A stretch of 64,000 bases of DNA from Actinomadura parmotrematis (GCF_019458805.1 NZ_JAIBOA010000001.1:1-64000); one strand, 5' to 3'. Shown: positions 1 to 8,655, counted from the first letter of the stretch. Translations and numbers: made by a program. Notes: a model not told the origin generated them from the letters alone.

Positions 1-50
1 GCCCCCCGGCCCCCCGGGGGCCGGGGGGCTACAAGGGGTACCCCCCGGGG
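1..50. terminator. GC-rich palindromes at window edge
   Basis: Positions 1-14 and 16-29 are exact reverse complements around a single C, giving a 14-bp all-GC stem. A second short palindrome, GGGGTACCCC, follows at 35-44. The first hairpin may continue to the left of the window. It could terminate transcription arriving from either side. No T-run follows, which is usual in actinomycetes. Confidence 0.5.
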
Positions 51-58
51 CGTTTGCA

Positions 59-120
59 GTTGAGTTGCGGCGTGTTGGCCTCTGGGAGCGCTCCCACAGG
101 CCAACACGCCGCAACTCAAC
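59..120. terminator. 62-bp near-perfect inverted repeat without loop
   Basis: Bases 59-89 and 90-120 are reverse complements at 30 of 31 positions, with no intervening loop; the outer arm begins GTTGAGTTGCGG. It lies 61 bp beyond the stop codon of the Rv1733c-like gene that reads leftward, so the simplest role is a bidirectional terminator. The extreme length and lack of a loop also allow a cruciform, a protein-binding site or a miniature repeat. Confidence 0.6.
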
Positions 121-181
121 GGAAGGCGACCGGGGGGTCATCGCGTCGGCCGGAGGAAGGCGGGGGGCGAGCGGGGCGGGG

Positions 182-760
182 TCAGGAGGGGCGGTTGCGG
201 CCGGCGTCGGCGTCCATGCGGGCCCAGGCGGCCTCCCACAGGTCGGCGCGGTGGCGGTCGCAGCGGCGCCGGACGAGCAGGTAGGCGGCGAGCACCGGCG
301 CGCCCGCGGCGAGCGCGCCGCCGGCGCCGGCGTAGACGGCGTCGGTCACCGTCCGGCTGTGCCGCCGGGGCGGCGGCGCCGGGCGCCCGGCGGCGTCCAC
401 CCAGATCGGCTCGCGGGAGCCGGGCCGCGCGTTCTTCCAGGTCGGCAGCGGGCCGACGCGGGTCTCGCCGCCGGGGCCCGGCCACTCGGCCTGGACGGTC
501 TCGTGGATGTAGCGGTCGCCCGCGACGCCGACGCCGCCGCTCGCCACGACCGTCGCCGTCACCTGGGTGCGGGACGCCCGCTCGGCGCGCTCGGCGCGGG
601 TGCCGCCCTGGTAGGCGCCGCCGCCGCACCACAGCGCGGCCGGCACGGCCAGCGCCGCGAGCAGGGCGAGCAGGGCGAGCGCGAAACCGCGCTGGAGCCG
701 GTCGATCCGCCGGCGCAACGGGTTGCGTTCGAGGCCGAGCCGCCGCCACAGCCTGCGCAT
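182..760 (-). CDS. Rv1733c-like two-TM membrane protein
   Basis: This 192-residue protein has the layout of the actinobacterial Rv1733c family: a basic start (MRRLWRRLGL, then NPLRRRIDR), one membrane helix near residues 24-45, an extracytoplasmic domain of about 90 residues, a second helix near 143-163 and a basic tail. The family occurs in many copies in actinomycetes and has no established biochemical role; Rv1733c itself is a DosR-regulon antigen of M. tuberculosis. The ATG at 760 directly precedes the conserved basic motif. It stands alone, followed by the long palindrome at 59-120. Confidence 0.75.
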   Translation of the reverse strand: MRRLWRRLGLERNPLRRRIDRLQRGFALALLALLAALAVPAALWCGGGAYQGGTRAERAERASRTQVTATVVASGGVGVAGDRYIHETVQAEWPGPGGETRVGPLPTWKNARPGSREPIWVDAAGRPAPPPRRHSRTVTDAVYAGAGGALAAGAPVLAAYLLVRRRCDRHRADLWEAAWARMDADAGRNRPS

Positions 761-888
761 CCGTCCCCACCTCCCCGGGGATCCGCTCCCGCCAGAAGGC
801 CACTGGTTGCCCTTTTATCCAGAATATTCCCGAAATGTTGATATCGGGTAGACCCTGGCGGGTCCTATCGGCCTCGATCGGTGCGGCG

Positions 889-918
889 TCCGGGCGGCCC
901 GCTGGGCGGCCGCCCGGA
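889..918. terminator. hairpin after first WS/DGAT gene
   Basis: TCCGGGCGGC (889-898) pairs with GCCGCCCGGA (909-918), a 10-bp stem with a 10-nt loop. It begins 12 bp past the stop codon of the leftward WS/DGAT gene and fits an intrinsic terminator for the lipid block. Confidence 0.55.
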
Positions 919-929
919 GAGCCCGCCGA

Positions 930-2312
930 TCAGCGCCGGGCCTCGGCCAGCAGCTCGTCGAAGCCCGCCGCGACGCCCTTGGTGAGGACGTCCAGGTCCG
1001 GCATCGCGTCGAAGTCGCCGGAGATCCCGAAGTGCAGCGTGCCGCAGTAGGAGATGATCGCGGTGACGACCCGGATGCCGCCGGTCAGCGGCACGTACGG
1101 GTAGAGCGCGACGGCCCGGCGGCCCATCACGTAGAGCGGGAAGTCGGGGCCGGGGACGTTGGTGGTGACCGTCTGCACGAGGTCCTGGCGGAGCCGCACC
1201 GGGATGCGGGCGCCGAGCGACAGCAGCGCGGGCGCGACGGCGGCGTCGGTGAGCCGGGTCAGCGTGCGGGTGCTCGCCACCTGGCCGCTCCGCTTGACGT
1301 CGTCGACCTGCTCGCGGACGAGGATCATCCGCTCCACCGGGTCGGGCTCGCCCGCCGGGAGGTTGACGAACACCGCGGCGACGCGGTTGTTCAGCTCGCC
1401 GCGCTGCCCGGTGTCGCGCACCGACACCGGGACGGCGGTGCGCACCACGGTGTCGGGCTCCAGCGCGCCGCGCCCGGCGAGCAGGTCGCGGTAGCCGGCG
1501 GTGACGGCGGTGAGCACGACGTCGTTGACGGTGCCGCCGAGCGCCTTGCGGATCTCCTTCACCTCGTCCAGCGGCACGGTCTGCCAGCACCAGCGCCGGT
1601 GCGGGCCGATCGGCCCGTTGAGGCCGCCCGCCGAGGGGCGGACGAAGCGGGCGGTGCTGCGCCCGAACCCCGCCGCGAACGCGCGCAGCCGGCCGAGCTC
1701 GCGCACCACGCCGAGGCCGCGCGCCACGTCGGCGAGCTGGCGGACCGGCTGGGTGACGCCGCGCTGCGCGCTGTCGCGCAGCAGGTGCAGCCCGGACGGG
1801 ACCGGATCCGGCGCCCACGGCTCGGTCTCGGCCGGCGGGACGTAGTCGGGCGACAGGTCGAACATGATCGTGGCGAGGTCCATGCCGGCGACGCCGTCCA
1901 CCATGCAGTGGTGGACCTTGGCGATGAGCGCCCAGCGGCCGCCCGCCAGGCCCTCGACGAGCCAGACCTCCCAGAGCGGCTTGCCCGGGTCGAGGCGCTG
2001 GGCGAGCACCCGCCCGGCGAGGTTGCGGAGCTGCTCGTCGGTGCCCGGCGCCGGGACGGCGGTGTGCCGCACGTGGTAGAGGATGGTGAAGTGCGGGTCG
2101 TCCACCCAGACGGGGCGGCCGAGGTGCAGGGGCACCGTCCGCACGCGCTGCCGGTAGCGCGGCACCTGGGGGAGTTTGGCGGCGAGGTGGCGCACCACGT
2201 CGCCGTAGGTGGGGGCGGGGCCCTCGAAGACCACCACCGACGCCACGTGCAGGGGGGTGTTCTCGTCCTCCAGGAGGTAGAAGCTTGCGTCCAGTCCGCT
2301 CATCCGATGCAC
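930..2312 (-). CDS. wax ester synthase / diacylglycerol acyltransferase (copy 1)
   Basis: A 460-residue WS/DGAT enzyme, which transfers an acyl chain from acyl-CoA to diacylglycerol or a fatty alcohol to make triacylglycerol or wax ester at the membrane/lipid-body surface. The catalytic HHxxxDG motif is present as VHHCMVDG, as are the N-terminal SGLDASF signature and a later GGTVNDVVLTA segment typical of the family. Length is normal. I chose GTG at 2312 because the resulting V-H-R-M-S-G-L-D-A aligns exactly with M-E-R-L-S-G-L-D-A of the neighbouring copy; ATG at 2303 is the alternative. The two copies are clearly diverged, so this is not a recent duplication. Substrate preference cannot be told from sequence. 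Confidence 0.93.
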   Translation of the reverse strand: MHRMSGLDASFYLLEDENTPLHVASVVVFEGPAPTYGDVVRHLAAKLPQVPRYRQRVRTVPLHLGRPVWVDDPHFTILYHVRHTAVPAPGTDEQLRNLAGRVLAQRLDPGKPLWEVWLVEGLAGGRWALIAKVHHCMVDGVAGMDLATIMFDLSPDYVPPAETEPWAPDPVPSGLHLLRDSAQRGVTQPVRQLADVARGLGVVRELGRLRAFAAGFGRSTARFVRPSAGGLNGPIGPHRRWCWQTVPLDEVKEIRKALGGTVNDVVLTAVTAGYRDLLAGRGALEPDTVVRTAVPVSVRDTGQRGELNNRVAAVFVNLPAGEPDPVERMILVREQVDDVKRSGQVASTRTLTRLTDAAVAPALLSLGARIPVRLRQDLVQTVTTNVPGPDFPLYVMGRRAVALYPYVPLTGGIRVVTAIISYCGTLHFGISGDFDAMPDLDVLTKGVAAGFDELLAEARR

Positions 2313-2572
2313 GGCCTCACCGTTTCCTTTCTGCAGATGTCCAGGGGGATCGGGGACAGGGGGTCGCCTTTCAGCCAACAGCGGGGGGAAGGGCTCGACA
2401 AGGCCCTTGACTCCGCTTGACTTGCCGGTCATGGTCGGCGGGTCCGCCGGGCGGCGCCGTCGAAATGCTCGTGAGCTGGGTGGATGGGGAATCGGAACGG
2501 ATATTTCGGACGTGTTAACGATCGAAAAGAGGGATGTCGTGCCGGACGGCCACATCCGGCCGGGACGGGGGA
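2313..2572. other. spacer between the two WS/DGAT genes
   Basis: No credible gene is seen in these 260 bp. A hairpin GCCGGA/TCCGGC (2541-2546 with 2555-2560) follows the stop of the upstream copy. The less GC-rich stretch around 2495-2530, with TTAACACG and AAATAT on the minus strand, is a plausible promoter for copy 1. The two acyltransferases may therefore be separate transcripts. Confidence 0.4.
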
Positions 2573-3952
2573 TCAGGCGCCTTCGGCGGCCTTGGTCAGC
2601 TCGTCGAAGCCGATCCGGATGCCGCCCGCGAGGACGTCCAGGTCGGGCATGCCGTCGAAGTCGCCGGTGAGGCCGAAGTTCAGCCGGCCCCGGTAGGAGA
2701 AGATCGCGACGCCCGCCCGCATGCCGAGCGCGAGCGGGACGTAGGGGTAGAGCTCGACGAGCTCGCGGCCGAGCACGTAGAGCGGGAAATCGGGCCCCGG
2801 CACGTTGGTGACGACCGTCTGGAGCAGCGGCTGGCTGCTGCTGAGGGCGTACCGCGAGCCGAGCGCCATCAGCGTCGGCGCGAACCCGGCGAGCGCGGCG
2901 AGGGCCTCGCCGCTCGCGGCCTCGCCGGTGCGCTTGACGTCGTCCATCTGCCGGCGGACCTCGGCGAGGCGGCGGCGCGCGTCCGGCTCCCCGGCGGGCA
3001 GGTTCACCAGGACGCCCGACACCTTGTTGGCGAGCTCGCCCTTCTCGGTGTCGGTGCGCACCGACACCGGCACGAGAGTGCGGACGTACACGCCGTCCTC
3101 CAGCTCGCCGCGCCCGGCGAGCACCTCCCGGAAGCCGCGCGCGACGGCGGCGAGGATCACGTCGTTGACGGTGCCGCCGAGGCCCTTGCGGATGCGGCGG
3201 ATCTCGTCCAGGTCCGAGTGCGCCCACATCCACCTGCGGTGCGGCCCGATCGGCCCGTTCAGCGACCCGGTGGTGGGCCGCGCGAGCCGCCCGAGGGTCC
3301 TCGGCACCTCGACGCCGACGGTGCGCAGCGTCCGCCTGCTGACCAGGCCGCGCGCCTGGCGGGGCAGCCGCAGCGCCTCGCGGACGGGCGCGGCGGCGCG
3401 CTCGCGCGCGGTGGCGGCGAGCAGCCCGGCGCCGGACGGGGCGGGCTCGGGCTCGGGCAGCTCGACGCGGTCGGGCAGCTCGTAGTCGGGGGACAGGTCG
3501 AACAGGGTGGTGAGCAGGTCCACGCCGCCGACGCCGTCCACGACGCTGTGGTGGACCTTGGTGATCGCCGCCCAGCGGCCGCCCGCCAAACCCTCGACGA
3601 GCCAGATCTCCCAGAGCGGCTTGCTGGTGTCCAGGCGCTGCGACAGGACGCGGCCCGCGAGGTTGCGCAGCTTGTCGTCGTCGCCGGGCGCGGGGACGGC
3701 GGTGTGCCGCACGTGGTAGAGGATGTTGAAGTGCGGGTCGTCGACCCACACCGGGTTGCCGAGGTTGAGCGGCACGGTCCGGACGCGCTGGCGGTAGCGG
3801 GGCACGTCCGGGAGCTTGGCGAGGACGGCGCGGACCACCTCCCCGTACGCCGGCGCCGGGCCCTCGAAGATGGTCACCGACGCGATGTGCAGGGGGTTGT
3901 CCTCGGACTCGGCGAAGAAGAATCCCGCGTCGAGGCCGCTCAAGCGCTCCAT
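2573..3952 (-). CDS. wax ester synthase / diacylglycerol acyltransferase (copy 2)
   Basis: A 459-residue WS/DGAT paralogue with the same role as its neighbour, acyl-CoA-dependent triacylglycerol or wax ester formation. The active-site motif HHxxxDG reads VHHSVVDG. The start is MERLSGLDAGFFF and a GGTVNDVILAA segment lies in the middle. ATG at 3952 places the conserved SGLDA box at the extreme N terminus; an open extension to 4021 is not conserved in character. It follows an HSL-type esterase on the same strand after 103 bp, pairing lipid ester synthesis with a candidate hydrolase. Confidence 0.93.
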   Translation of the reverse strand: MERLSGLDAGFFFAESEDNPLHIASVTIFEGPAPAYGEVVRAVLAKLPDVPRYRQRVRTVPLNLGNPVWVDDPHFNILYHVRHTAVPAPGDDDKLRNLAGRVLSQRLDTSKPLWEIWLVEGLAGGRWAAITKVHHSVVDGVGGVDLLTTLFDLSPDYELPDRVELPEPEPAPSGAGLLAATARERAAAPVREALRLPRQARGLVSRRTLRTVGVEVPRTLGRLARPTTGSLNGPIGPHRRWMWAHSDLDEIRRIRKGLGGTVNDVILAAVARGFREVLAGRGELEDGVYVRTLVPVSVRTDTEKGELANKVSGVLVNLPAGEPDARRRLAEVRRQMDDVKRTGEAASGEALAALAGFAPTLMALGSRYALSSSQPLLQTVVTNVPGPDFPLYVLGRELVELYPYVPLALGMRAGVAIFSYRGRLNFGLTGDFDGMPDLDVLAGGIRIGFDELTKAAEGA

Positions 3953-4055
3953 GTGTGCCGCACCGCCCGTGTCTGGCCGAGGGAAGAGTACGTAAGGGCT
4001 TCCCGACAGATCCCGATGCAATCGGACGAACGGGCACCAATTGGAGCCGGGCGGG

Positions 4056-5054
4056 TCAGGCGGCGAGCGCCCGCCGCCGGCGGCGGGGGCGGCGCCGGGC
4101 GGGCGGCTCGGCGCGCGGCAGGGTGTGCTCGCGGACGAACGCGCCCGCCTCGTGCAGCGCCGCGACGCCCTCGGGGACGAGGTCGGCGAGGACCTGGAAC
4201 ACGTGCACCTGGCCCTCCCACACCTGGAGGCGGCACGGCACCCCGGCGGCGGCGAGGCGCTCGGCCATCAGCTCGGCGTCGGGCAGCAGCATCTCGGTGG
4301 AGCCGACCTGGATCAGCACCGGCGGCAGCGCCGCCAGGTCGGCGTTGACCGGGGAGACGAGCGGGTCGAGGGGCACCGCGCCCTCGGTGAGCAGCCCGGC
4401 GAGGCGCTCGACGCGGCGGGCCGGCAGGTAGGCGTCCAGGCGGGCGTTGTCGTGCGCGACCTTGGCGGTGTGGTCCAGGTCGGTGAGCGGGGAGAGCGCG
4501 ACGATCGCGCCGGGCGCCGGGAGGCCCGCCGCCATGGCCCGCAGCGGCGCGGCGAAGGCGAGGAACCCGCCCGCCGAGTCGCCCGCGACGGCGATCCGGG
4601 ACGCGTCGACGCCCTGGCCCAGGAGCCAGCGGTAGGCGTCGGCGCAGTCGGCGACCGACGTGGCGAGCGGCGCGGCGGGCAGCTGCCGGTACCCGACCGA
4701 CAGCACCGGCGCGCCCGCCGCCGCCGCGAGCCGGGCGACCATGCGGCGGTGCGTGCGCAGGCCGCAGGAGAAGAACCCGCCGCCGTGGAAGTACAGGACG
4801 GCGCGGCTCTCGTCGGCGCCCGGGGCGCGCACCCACTCGGCGCAGAAGCCGTCGAAGGCGACCCGCTCGACGCGCGCCCAGCGGGGCGCGGGCAGCGCCA
4901 GCGGCGCGGCGAGGTCGATCGCGAAGGCGGGGCGGAGCGCCCGCGCCGACAGCGGCCAGTGCGTCAGCACCGGCCGGATCGTGGCGCGCAGGCCCTGCGC
5001 GGCCAGCCTGGCTCGCACCGATGTACCCGGGCGCAGCTCCAGCGACGGTTCCAT
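4056..5054 (-). CDS. HSL-family alpha/beta hydrolase (esterase/lipase)
   Basis: A 332-residue member of the hormone-sensitive-lipase esterase family (Abhydrolase_3). The oxyanion-hole motif HGGGF and the nucleophile elbow GDSAGG are both intact, and the C-terminal part holds the Asp (SPVNADLAALPP, then STEMLLPDAEL) and a His in QVHVFQ. Such enzymes hydrolyse short- to medium-chain esters and some mycobacterial relatives release fatty acids from acylglycerols. No signal peptide is visible, so it should be cytoplasmic. Its position beside two WS/DGAT genes suggests turnover of stored lipid, which is inference. Confidence 0.88.
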   Translation of the reverse strand: MEPSLELRPGTSVRARLAAQGLRATIRPVLTHWPLSARALRPAFAIDLAAPLALPAPRWARVERVAFDGFCAEWVRAPGADESRAVLYFHGGGFFSCGLRTHRRMVARLAAAAGAPVLSVGYRQLPAAPLATSVADCADAYRWLLGQGVDASRIAVAGDSAGGFLAFAAPLRAMAAGLPAPGAIVALSPLTDLDHTAKVAHDNARLDAYLPARRVERLAGLLTEGAVPLDPLVSPVNADLAALPPVLIQVGSTEMLLPDAELMAERLAAAGVPCRLQVWEGQVHVFQVLADLVPEGVAALHEAGAFVREHTLPRAEPPARRRPRRRRRALAA

Positions 5055-5168
5055 GTCCGCGACCTCCCCCCGTGCGCGTCTTCCGGGGCGGGACGCACGG
5101 ACAGCGGTGTGACCGGGCGGTCGTCCGCTCGATCGGGAGGTCAGCTTGACGCCGCGGTGATCAGTGTG

Positions 5169-6677
5169 TCAAGGGTCACTCGGGCGGCCGGGGGTGGCGA
5201 GAGCGACCGCGGCGCCGAGCAGGCAGAGCCCCGCGGTGATCCAGAACAGCTCCTGGTACTCGGTGCGCAGCGCGTCCTGGACGGCGGCGGTGTAGGCCGC
5301 GAACTCGCGGTCGAACGCGCTCTTGGACATCAGGAACGGCAGCGGCGGCCTCAGGTCGGCGGTGAGCGCGTGGAAGCGGTGGAAGCCCCACGCCGACAGG
5401 GCCGAGACGCCGAGCAGCATCCCCATCATGCGGGCCACCACCACGGCCGCCGAGGCGATCCCGAACTGCGCGGCGGGCACCGTCCGCAGCACCGCCGCCG
5501 ACACCGGCGCGATGACGAGGCCGAGGCCGAGGCCGGTGACGACGAGGTCGGCGTCCATGCGCGGCAGCGGCCCGTAGGAGGCGCCCGCGAGGTCGGCCGG
5601 CCACGTCGCGATCAGGGCGTAGCCGCCCGCGGCGACCAGCATCCCGATCACCAGCGGGACGCGCTCGCCGGTGCGGGTGGCGAGCAGGCCGCCGAGGACG
5701 GCCGCGACCAGCAGCGCGACGAGGAACCAGGCGAGCAGCAGCGCGCCGCCGACGGCGTCCTCGTCCAGCAGGGTCTGCGCGACCAGCTGGACGTCCACCA
5801 GCGTGGCGATGAGCGCGACGCCCGACAGCAGGGCGACGCCGAGGGTGGCGAGCAGCGGGCCGCGGCGCGTCCCGGTGAGGTCCAGCAGCCGCGTCCGGGA
5901 CCGGATCTCCCAGGCGACGAACGCGGCGAGGACCGCCGCGCCGGCGGCGAGCGCCGGCAGGCCCCAGGAGGGCAGCGCGGACGTCCCGGGGTCGGGGTTG
6001 TAGACCGCGACGACGAGCAGGCCGAGGCCGAGCGCGAGGAGCAGGCCGCCGGCGACGTCGATGCGGGGCCGCTCGCCCGCCGGGCGGCCGCCGGGCACCG
6101 CGAACCAGACGGCGACCATGGCGAGCACCGCGACCGGCACGTTGATCCAGAAGATCCACCGCCAGCCGAGGGCGGCGGCGATCCCCGCCCCGTACAGGGG
6201 GCCGAGGGCGCTGCCGAGCTCCTGCGCCGACCCGACGGCGCCGAGCACGACGGGCCGGCGCCGCTCGTCCCACAGGTCGCCGGCGAGCGCCATCGTCACC
6301 GGCAGCAGCGCCCCGCCGGACATGCCCTGGACGGCGCGCCCGGCCGTCAGCGCCGGGACGCCGTCCGCGAGCGCGGTGACGACGGACCCGGCGGCGAAGA
6401 GCAGCAGGCACGCCTCGATCACCGGGCGCCGCCCGAACCGGTCCGACAGGCGGCCGAGCAGCGGCATCGCCGCGACGTAGCCGAGCAGGAACCCGGTGAT
6501 GATCGGGGTGATGCGCTCCAGCCGGTTGATCGGGACGCCCAGGTCCTTGACGACGGTGGTGAGGACGGTCGTCACCACGTAGGCGTCGAGGGCGGCGAGC
6601 AGCACGACGGTCCCGCCGACGCCGAGCGCGAGGCCGCGCCGCGCCGGGCGGGGCGGCGCGTCCAGGGCGGTGCTCAC
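5169..6677 (-). CDS. P55-type MFS exporter (LprG partner)
   Basis: A 502-residue, about 14-helix MFS transporter. Stretches such as [66 protein letters not shown] and SAWGFHRF match the distinctive pattern of mycobacterial P55 (Rv1410c) as I recall it, more closely than generic drug pumps. P55 works with LprG to move triacylglycerides and lipoglycans to the cell envelope and affects drug tolerance. The GTG start at 6677 overlaps the TGA of the upstream lipoprotein gene (GTGA at 6674-6677), so the two are translationally coupled, as in lprG-rv1410c. Confidence 0.88.
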   Translation of the reverse strand: MSTALDAPPRPARRGLALGVGGTVVLLAALDAYVVTTVLTTVVKDLGVPINRLERITPIITGFLLGYVAAMPLLGRLSDRFGRRPVIEACLLLFAAGSVVTALADGVPALTAGRAVQGMSGGALLPVTMALAGDLWDERRRPVVLGAVGSAQELGSALGPLYGAGIAAALGWRWIFWINVPVAVLAMVAVWFAVPGGRPAGERPRIDVAGGLLLALGLGLLVVAVYNPDPGTSALPSWGLPALAAGAAVLAAFVAWEIRSRTRLLDLTGTRRGPLLATLGVALLSGVALIATLVDVQLVAQTLLDEDAVGGALLLAWFLVALLVAAVLGGLLATRTGERVPLVIGMLVAAGGYALIATWPADLAGASYGPLPRMDADLVVTGLGLGLVIAPVSAAVLRTVPAAQFGIASAAVVVARMMGMLLGVSALSAWGFHRFHALTADLRPPLPFLMSKSAFDREFAAYTAAVQDALRTEYQELFWITAGLCLLGAAVALATPGRPSDP

Positions 6678-7399
6678 TTCGGCGCGACGATCTTGTAGGG
6701 CTTGTCGAACTCGGTGAAGTCGATGGTGACGGTGCCGGTCCCGCCGCCGCCCTGGCGCGGCAGCCGCCCCTGCACCTTCAGCAGCCGGTGGTCGGCGGTG
6801 CCCACCCACACCTTGCCGGGGATGTCCTGGGTGACGCCCGGGATGACGCCGCCGATCGCGGTCTTCGGCAGCACCACCGCGACGCGGTCGGCCTCCTCGC
6901 CGTTCACCTTCTCGGTCGCCTCGGCCTTCGGGGACGTCACGGAGGTGAGCAGCTTGGCGATGCCCCGGTCCGGGTCGAGGACGGCGCTCGGGTCGTACAT
7001 CGTGGCGGCGAGCATCTTCGGCACCTTGCGCCAGCCGCCCGTCCCGGCGTCGATGTAGACGCTGTCGCCGAGCGAGACCAGCTTCAGCTCCACGGTGTTG
7101 CCGGACTGCGCGACCTGGACGGTGCCGTCGGCGTCGCCGTTCTTCAGCAGCTTCATGTCACCGGACTTCACGGTGATCTGCGGGTTGTCCTCGGTCGACA
7201 GGTTGAACCGCACGCTGCTGAGCTTCGCCATCGCGTCCGAGGCCTGCTTCAGCGTGGTGCCGGCGTCCTGGCGGGGGGCGGACGCGCCCGAGCCGGAGCC
7301 CGAGCCGCCGCCCTTGCCGCCGCCGTCGTCGCAGCCCGACACGGCGGACAGCGCGAGGACGGCGGGGAGCAGCGCGGCGAGGTATCGGCGTCGAGACAT
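6674..7399 (-). CDS. lprG: LprG-type lipoprotein (LppX_LprAFG family)
   Basis: A 241-residue lipoprotein with signal peptide and lipobox VSGC (Cys23 lipidated), a Gly/Ser-rich linker to about residue 45, then the LppX_LprAFG half-barrel fold signature ([58 protein letters not shown]). Family members carry triacylated lipids in a hydrophobic pocket; LprG hands triacylglycerides and lipoarabinomannan to the outer envelope with P55. The next gene on the same strand is the P55-like transporter, overlapping by 4 bp. The symbol is assigned by family plus this gene order. Confidence 0.86.
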   Translation of the reverse strand: MSRRRYLAALLPAVLALSAVSGCDDGGGKGGGSGSGSGASAPRQDAGTTLKQASDAMAKLSSVRFNLSTEDNPQITVKSGDMKLLKNGDADGTVQVAQSGNTVELKLVSLGDSVYIDAGTGGWRKVPKMLAATMYDPSAVLDPDRGIAKLLTSVTSPKAEATEKVNGEEADRVAVVLPKTAIGGVIPGVTQDIPGKVWVGTADHRLLKVQGRLPRQGGGGTGTVTIDFTEFDKPYKIVAPK

Positions 7400-7561
7400 A
7401 GGCGGACCTTACCGACCGGTCACCACGTCCGTCACTCGGTACCGGGGATGACCCGGATCGCCCGCAGGGATGAGATCGCCGCGCGGTGGCCCACGTCAGC
7501 GGGCCACGGCTATCATGACCACCGACGCGCCGGGCCGCGACCACCTGGCCCGCGCCGTCTC

Positions 7562-7635
7562 GGGGCGGTAGCTCAGCCGGTCAGAGCAGTGGACTCATAA
7601 TCCATCGGTCGCGGGTTCGAGCCCCGCCCGCCCCA
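7562..7635 (+). tRNA. tRNA with CAT anticodon (elongator Met or Ile2)
   Basis: A full cloverleaf: acceptor GGGGCGG (7562-7568) with CCGCCCC (7628-7634), D stem GCTC/GAGC, anticodon stem GTGGA/TCCAT around loop CTCATAA, T stem GCGGG/CCCGC with loop TTCGAGC, discriminator A at 7635. CCA is not encoded. The CAT anticodon fits elongator methionine or, after lysidine modification, isoleucine. It is not initiator-like because the acceptor is fully paired and the anticodon stem lacks three G-C pairs. Confidence 0.93.
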
Positions 7636-7652
7636 CTTCTGTGACCCCGGAA

Positions 7653-7691
7653 AACGGCCCCTGACCTGGCTTCATCGAGTCAAGGGCCGTT
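7653..7691 (+). terminator. terminator hairpin after tRNA
   Basis: AACGGCCCCTGAC (7653-7665) pairs with GTCAAGGGCCGTT (7679-7691) with one mismatch around a 13-nt loop. Its placement just after the tRNA indicates a tRNA terminator. Similar hairpins are also common at the ends of actinomycete integrase genes. Confidence 0.6.
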
Positions 7692-8032
7692 CCCCGCTGT
7701 CCGGCTGTGTCCGGCCGTCACCGGCTCTGAACGGCCGTCCGTGCCCAATACGTGCCTAGAAAACTCAGCGGCCGCCGTCGCGTAGTGCCTGCTCAACGCG
7801 CCGCCGAGCCGCTTGATCCTGCCCGTCCATGAGCGCATTTCAAGAGCGACGCCGTGAGCCGGGCGACGATGTACGGGGGCCGAAATGCCAACGGTCTTCG
7901 CCATGCGGTGAGTGTCGATCGCCCGGGGCATCGTCCAAGCACACAGCGGGACGCTCGTCGCCGAGAGCGGGCGATGAGTTTCGCGGGGCGCGGCGGTCGT
8001 CACGTCGACAACGGTGGCGAGGAGGGTTCGTG
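7692..8032. other. region without intact gene; possible recombinase vestige
   Basis: No intact gene is seen. On the minus strand, codons from about 7839 down to a TGA at 7765-7767 read NALMDGQDQAARRRVEQALR and then DGGR, an Ala/Arg-rich amphipathic tail like the C termini of actinomycete tyrosine integrases, but the frame is closed by a stop just upstream. Composition is less GC-biased than the neighbours. A degraded integrase end beside the tRNA is possible but weakly supported. Confidence 0.3.
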
Positions 8033-8596
8033 ATGCGCAAGGTGACCTATTCGATGGGCGTCTCGCTCGACGGCTTCGTGATGGGGCCGGACGGCGGGTT
8101 CGACTGGGGGGCGCCCGACAAGGAGGTCTTCCGGTTCAGCATCGAGGAGATCCGCCGGGTCGACGTCCACCTGATGGGGCGGCGGCTCTACGAGACGATG
8201 CTGTACTGGGAGGTCGAGGAGGACGATCCCAAGCTCGACGCCGACGAGCGCGAGTGGACCGCGCTGTGGAAGCCGCTGCCCAAGGTGGTGTTCTCCCGCA
8301 CCCTGACGGAGGTGCGCGGCAACGCCCGCCTGGCCTCGAGGAGCCCGGCCGAGGAGATCGCGCGGCTGCGCGCGGAGCCGGGCGAGGGCGACATCGCGAT
8401 CGGCGGCGCGGAGCTGGCCCATCAGGTGGCCGAGGCCGGCCTGATCGACGAGTACTGGCTGCGGGTGTTCCCGGTGCTGGTCGGCGGCGGCGTCCCGTTC
8501 TTCGCCCGCGACGAGAAGAAGGTGGAGCTCGAACTCCTGGACAGCCGTACCTTCGCCTCGGGCATCGTCCACCTCCGCCACCGGGTGGTCCGCTAG
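8033..8596 (+). CDS. dihydrofolate reductase family protein (RibD_C)
   Basis: A 187-residue stand-alone RibD C-terminal-domain protein (YyaP/YwjB type). It opens with KVTYSMGVSLDGFVMGPDGG, carries LMGRRLYETM and KVVFSRTL in the middle, and GDIAIGGAELAHQ as the NADPH-binding glycine segment, ending with a typical VLVGGGVPFF stretch. Such proteins are predicted NAD(P)H-dependent reductases with unknown substrates. ATG at 8033 follows GGAGG (8021-8025) at 7 bp; a GTG at 8030 is also possible. Confidence 0.85.
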   Translation: MRKVTYSMGVSLDGFVMGPDGGFDWGAPDKEVFRFSIEEIRRVDVHLMGRRLYETMLYWEVEEDDPKLDADEREWTALWKPLPKVVFSRTLTEVRGNARLASRSPAEEIARLRAEPGEGDIAIGGAELAHQVAEAGLIDEYWLRVFPVLVGGGVPFFARDEKKVELELLDSRTFASGIVHLRHRVVR

Positions 8597-8643
8597 TCGC
8601 GGGTGCAGTCGTTCGACGCATCCGCCCCGGCGGCACGGGCGGT

Positions 8644-8655
8644 TAGTTTGCGCTG
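8644..8655 (+). promoter_or_regulatory. candidate leaderless -10 element
   Basis: TAGTTT at 8644-8649 is followed by 6 nt and then the ATG of the LAL-like gene at 8656, with no Shine-Dalgarno. This is the geometry of actinobacterial leaderless transcripts. Confidence 0.4.

Noticed and set aside
930..3952. The two WS/DGAT genes as a recent tandem duplication
   Set aside because: Motif neighbourhoods and start regions differ substantially (for example HHCMVDGVAG versus HHSVVDGVGG), so the divergence is old.
930..4040. One continuous minus-strand frame across both WS/DGAT genes that could be read as a single bifunctional protein
   Set aside because: The two acyltransferases lie in different frames at their true starts; the joined frame between them has no family character, and each copy has its own SGLDA start motif and full length.
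4041..6698. Long plus-strand open frame opposite the esterase and P55 genes
   Set aside because: It is Arg/Gly/Glu-rich low-complexity text produced by GC-biased third positions on the opposite strand, with no domain or start signal.
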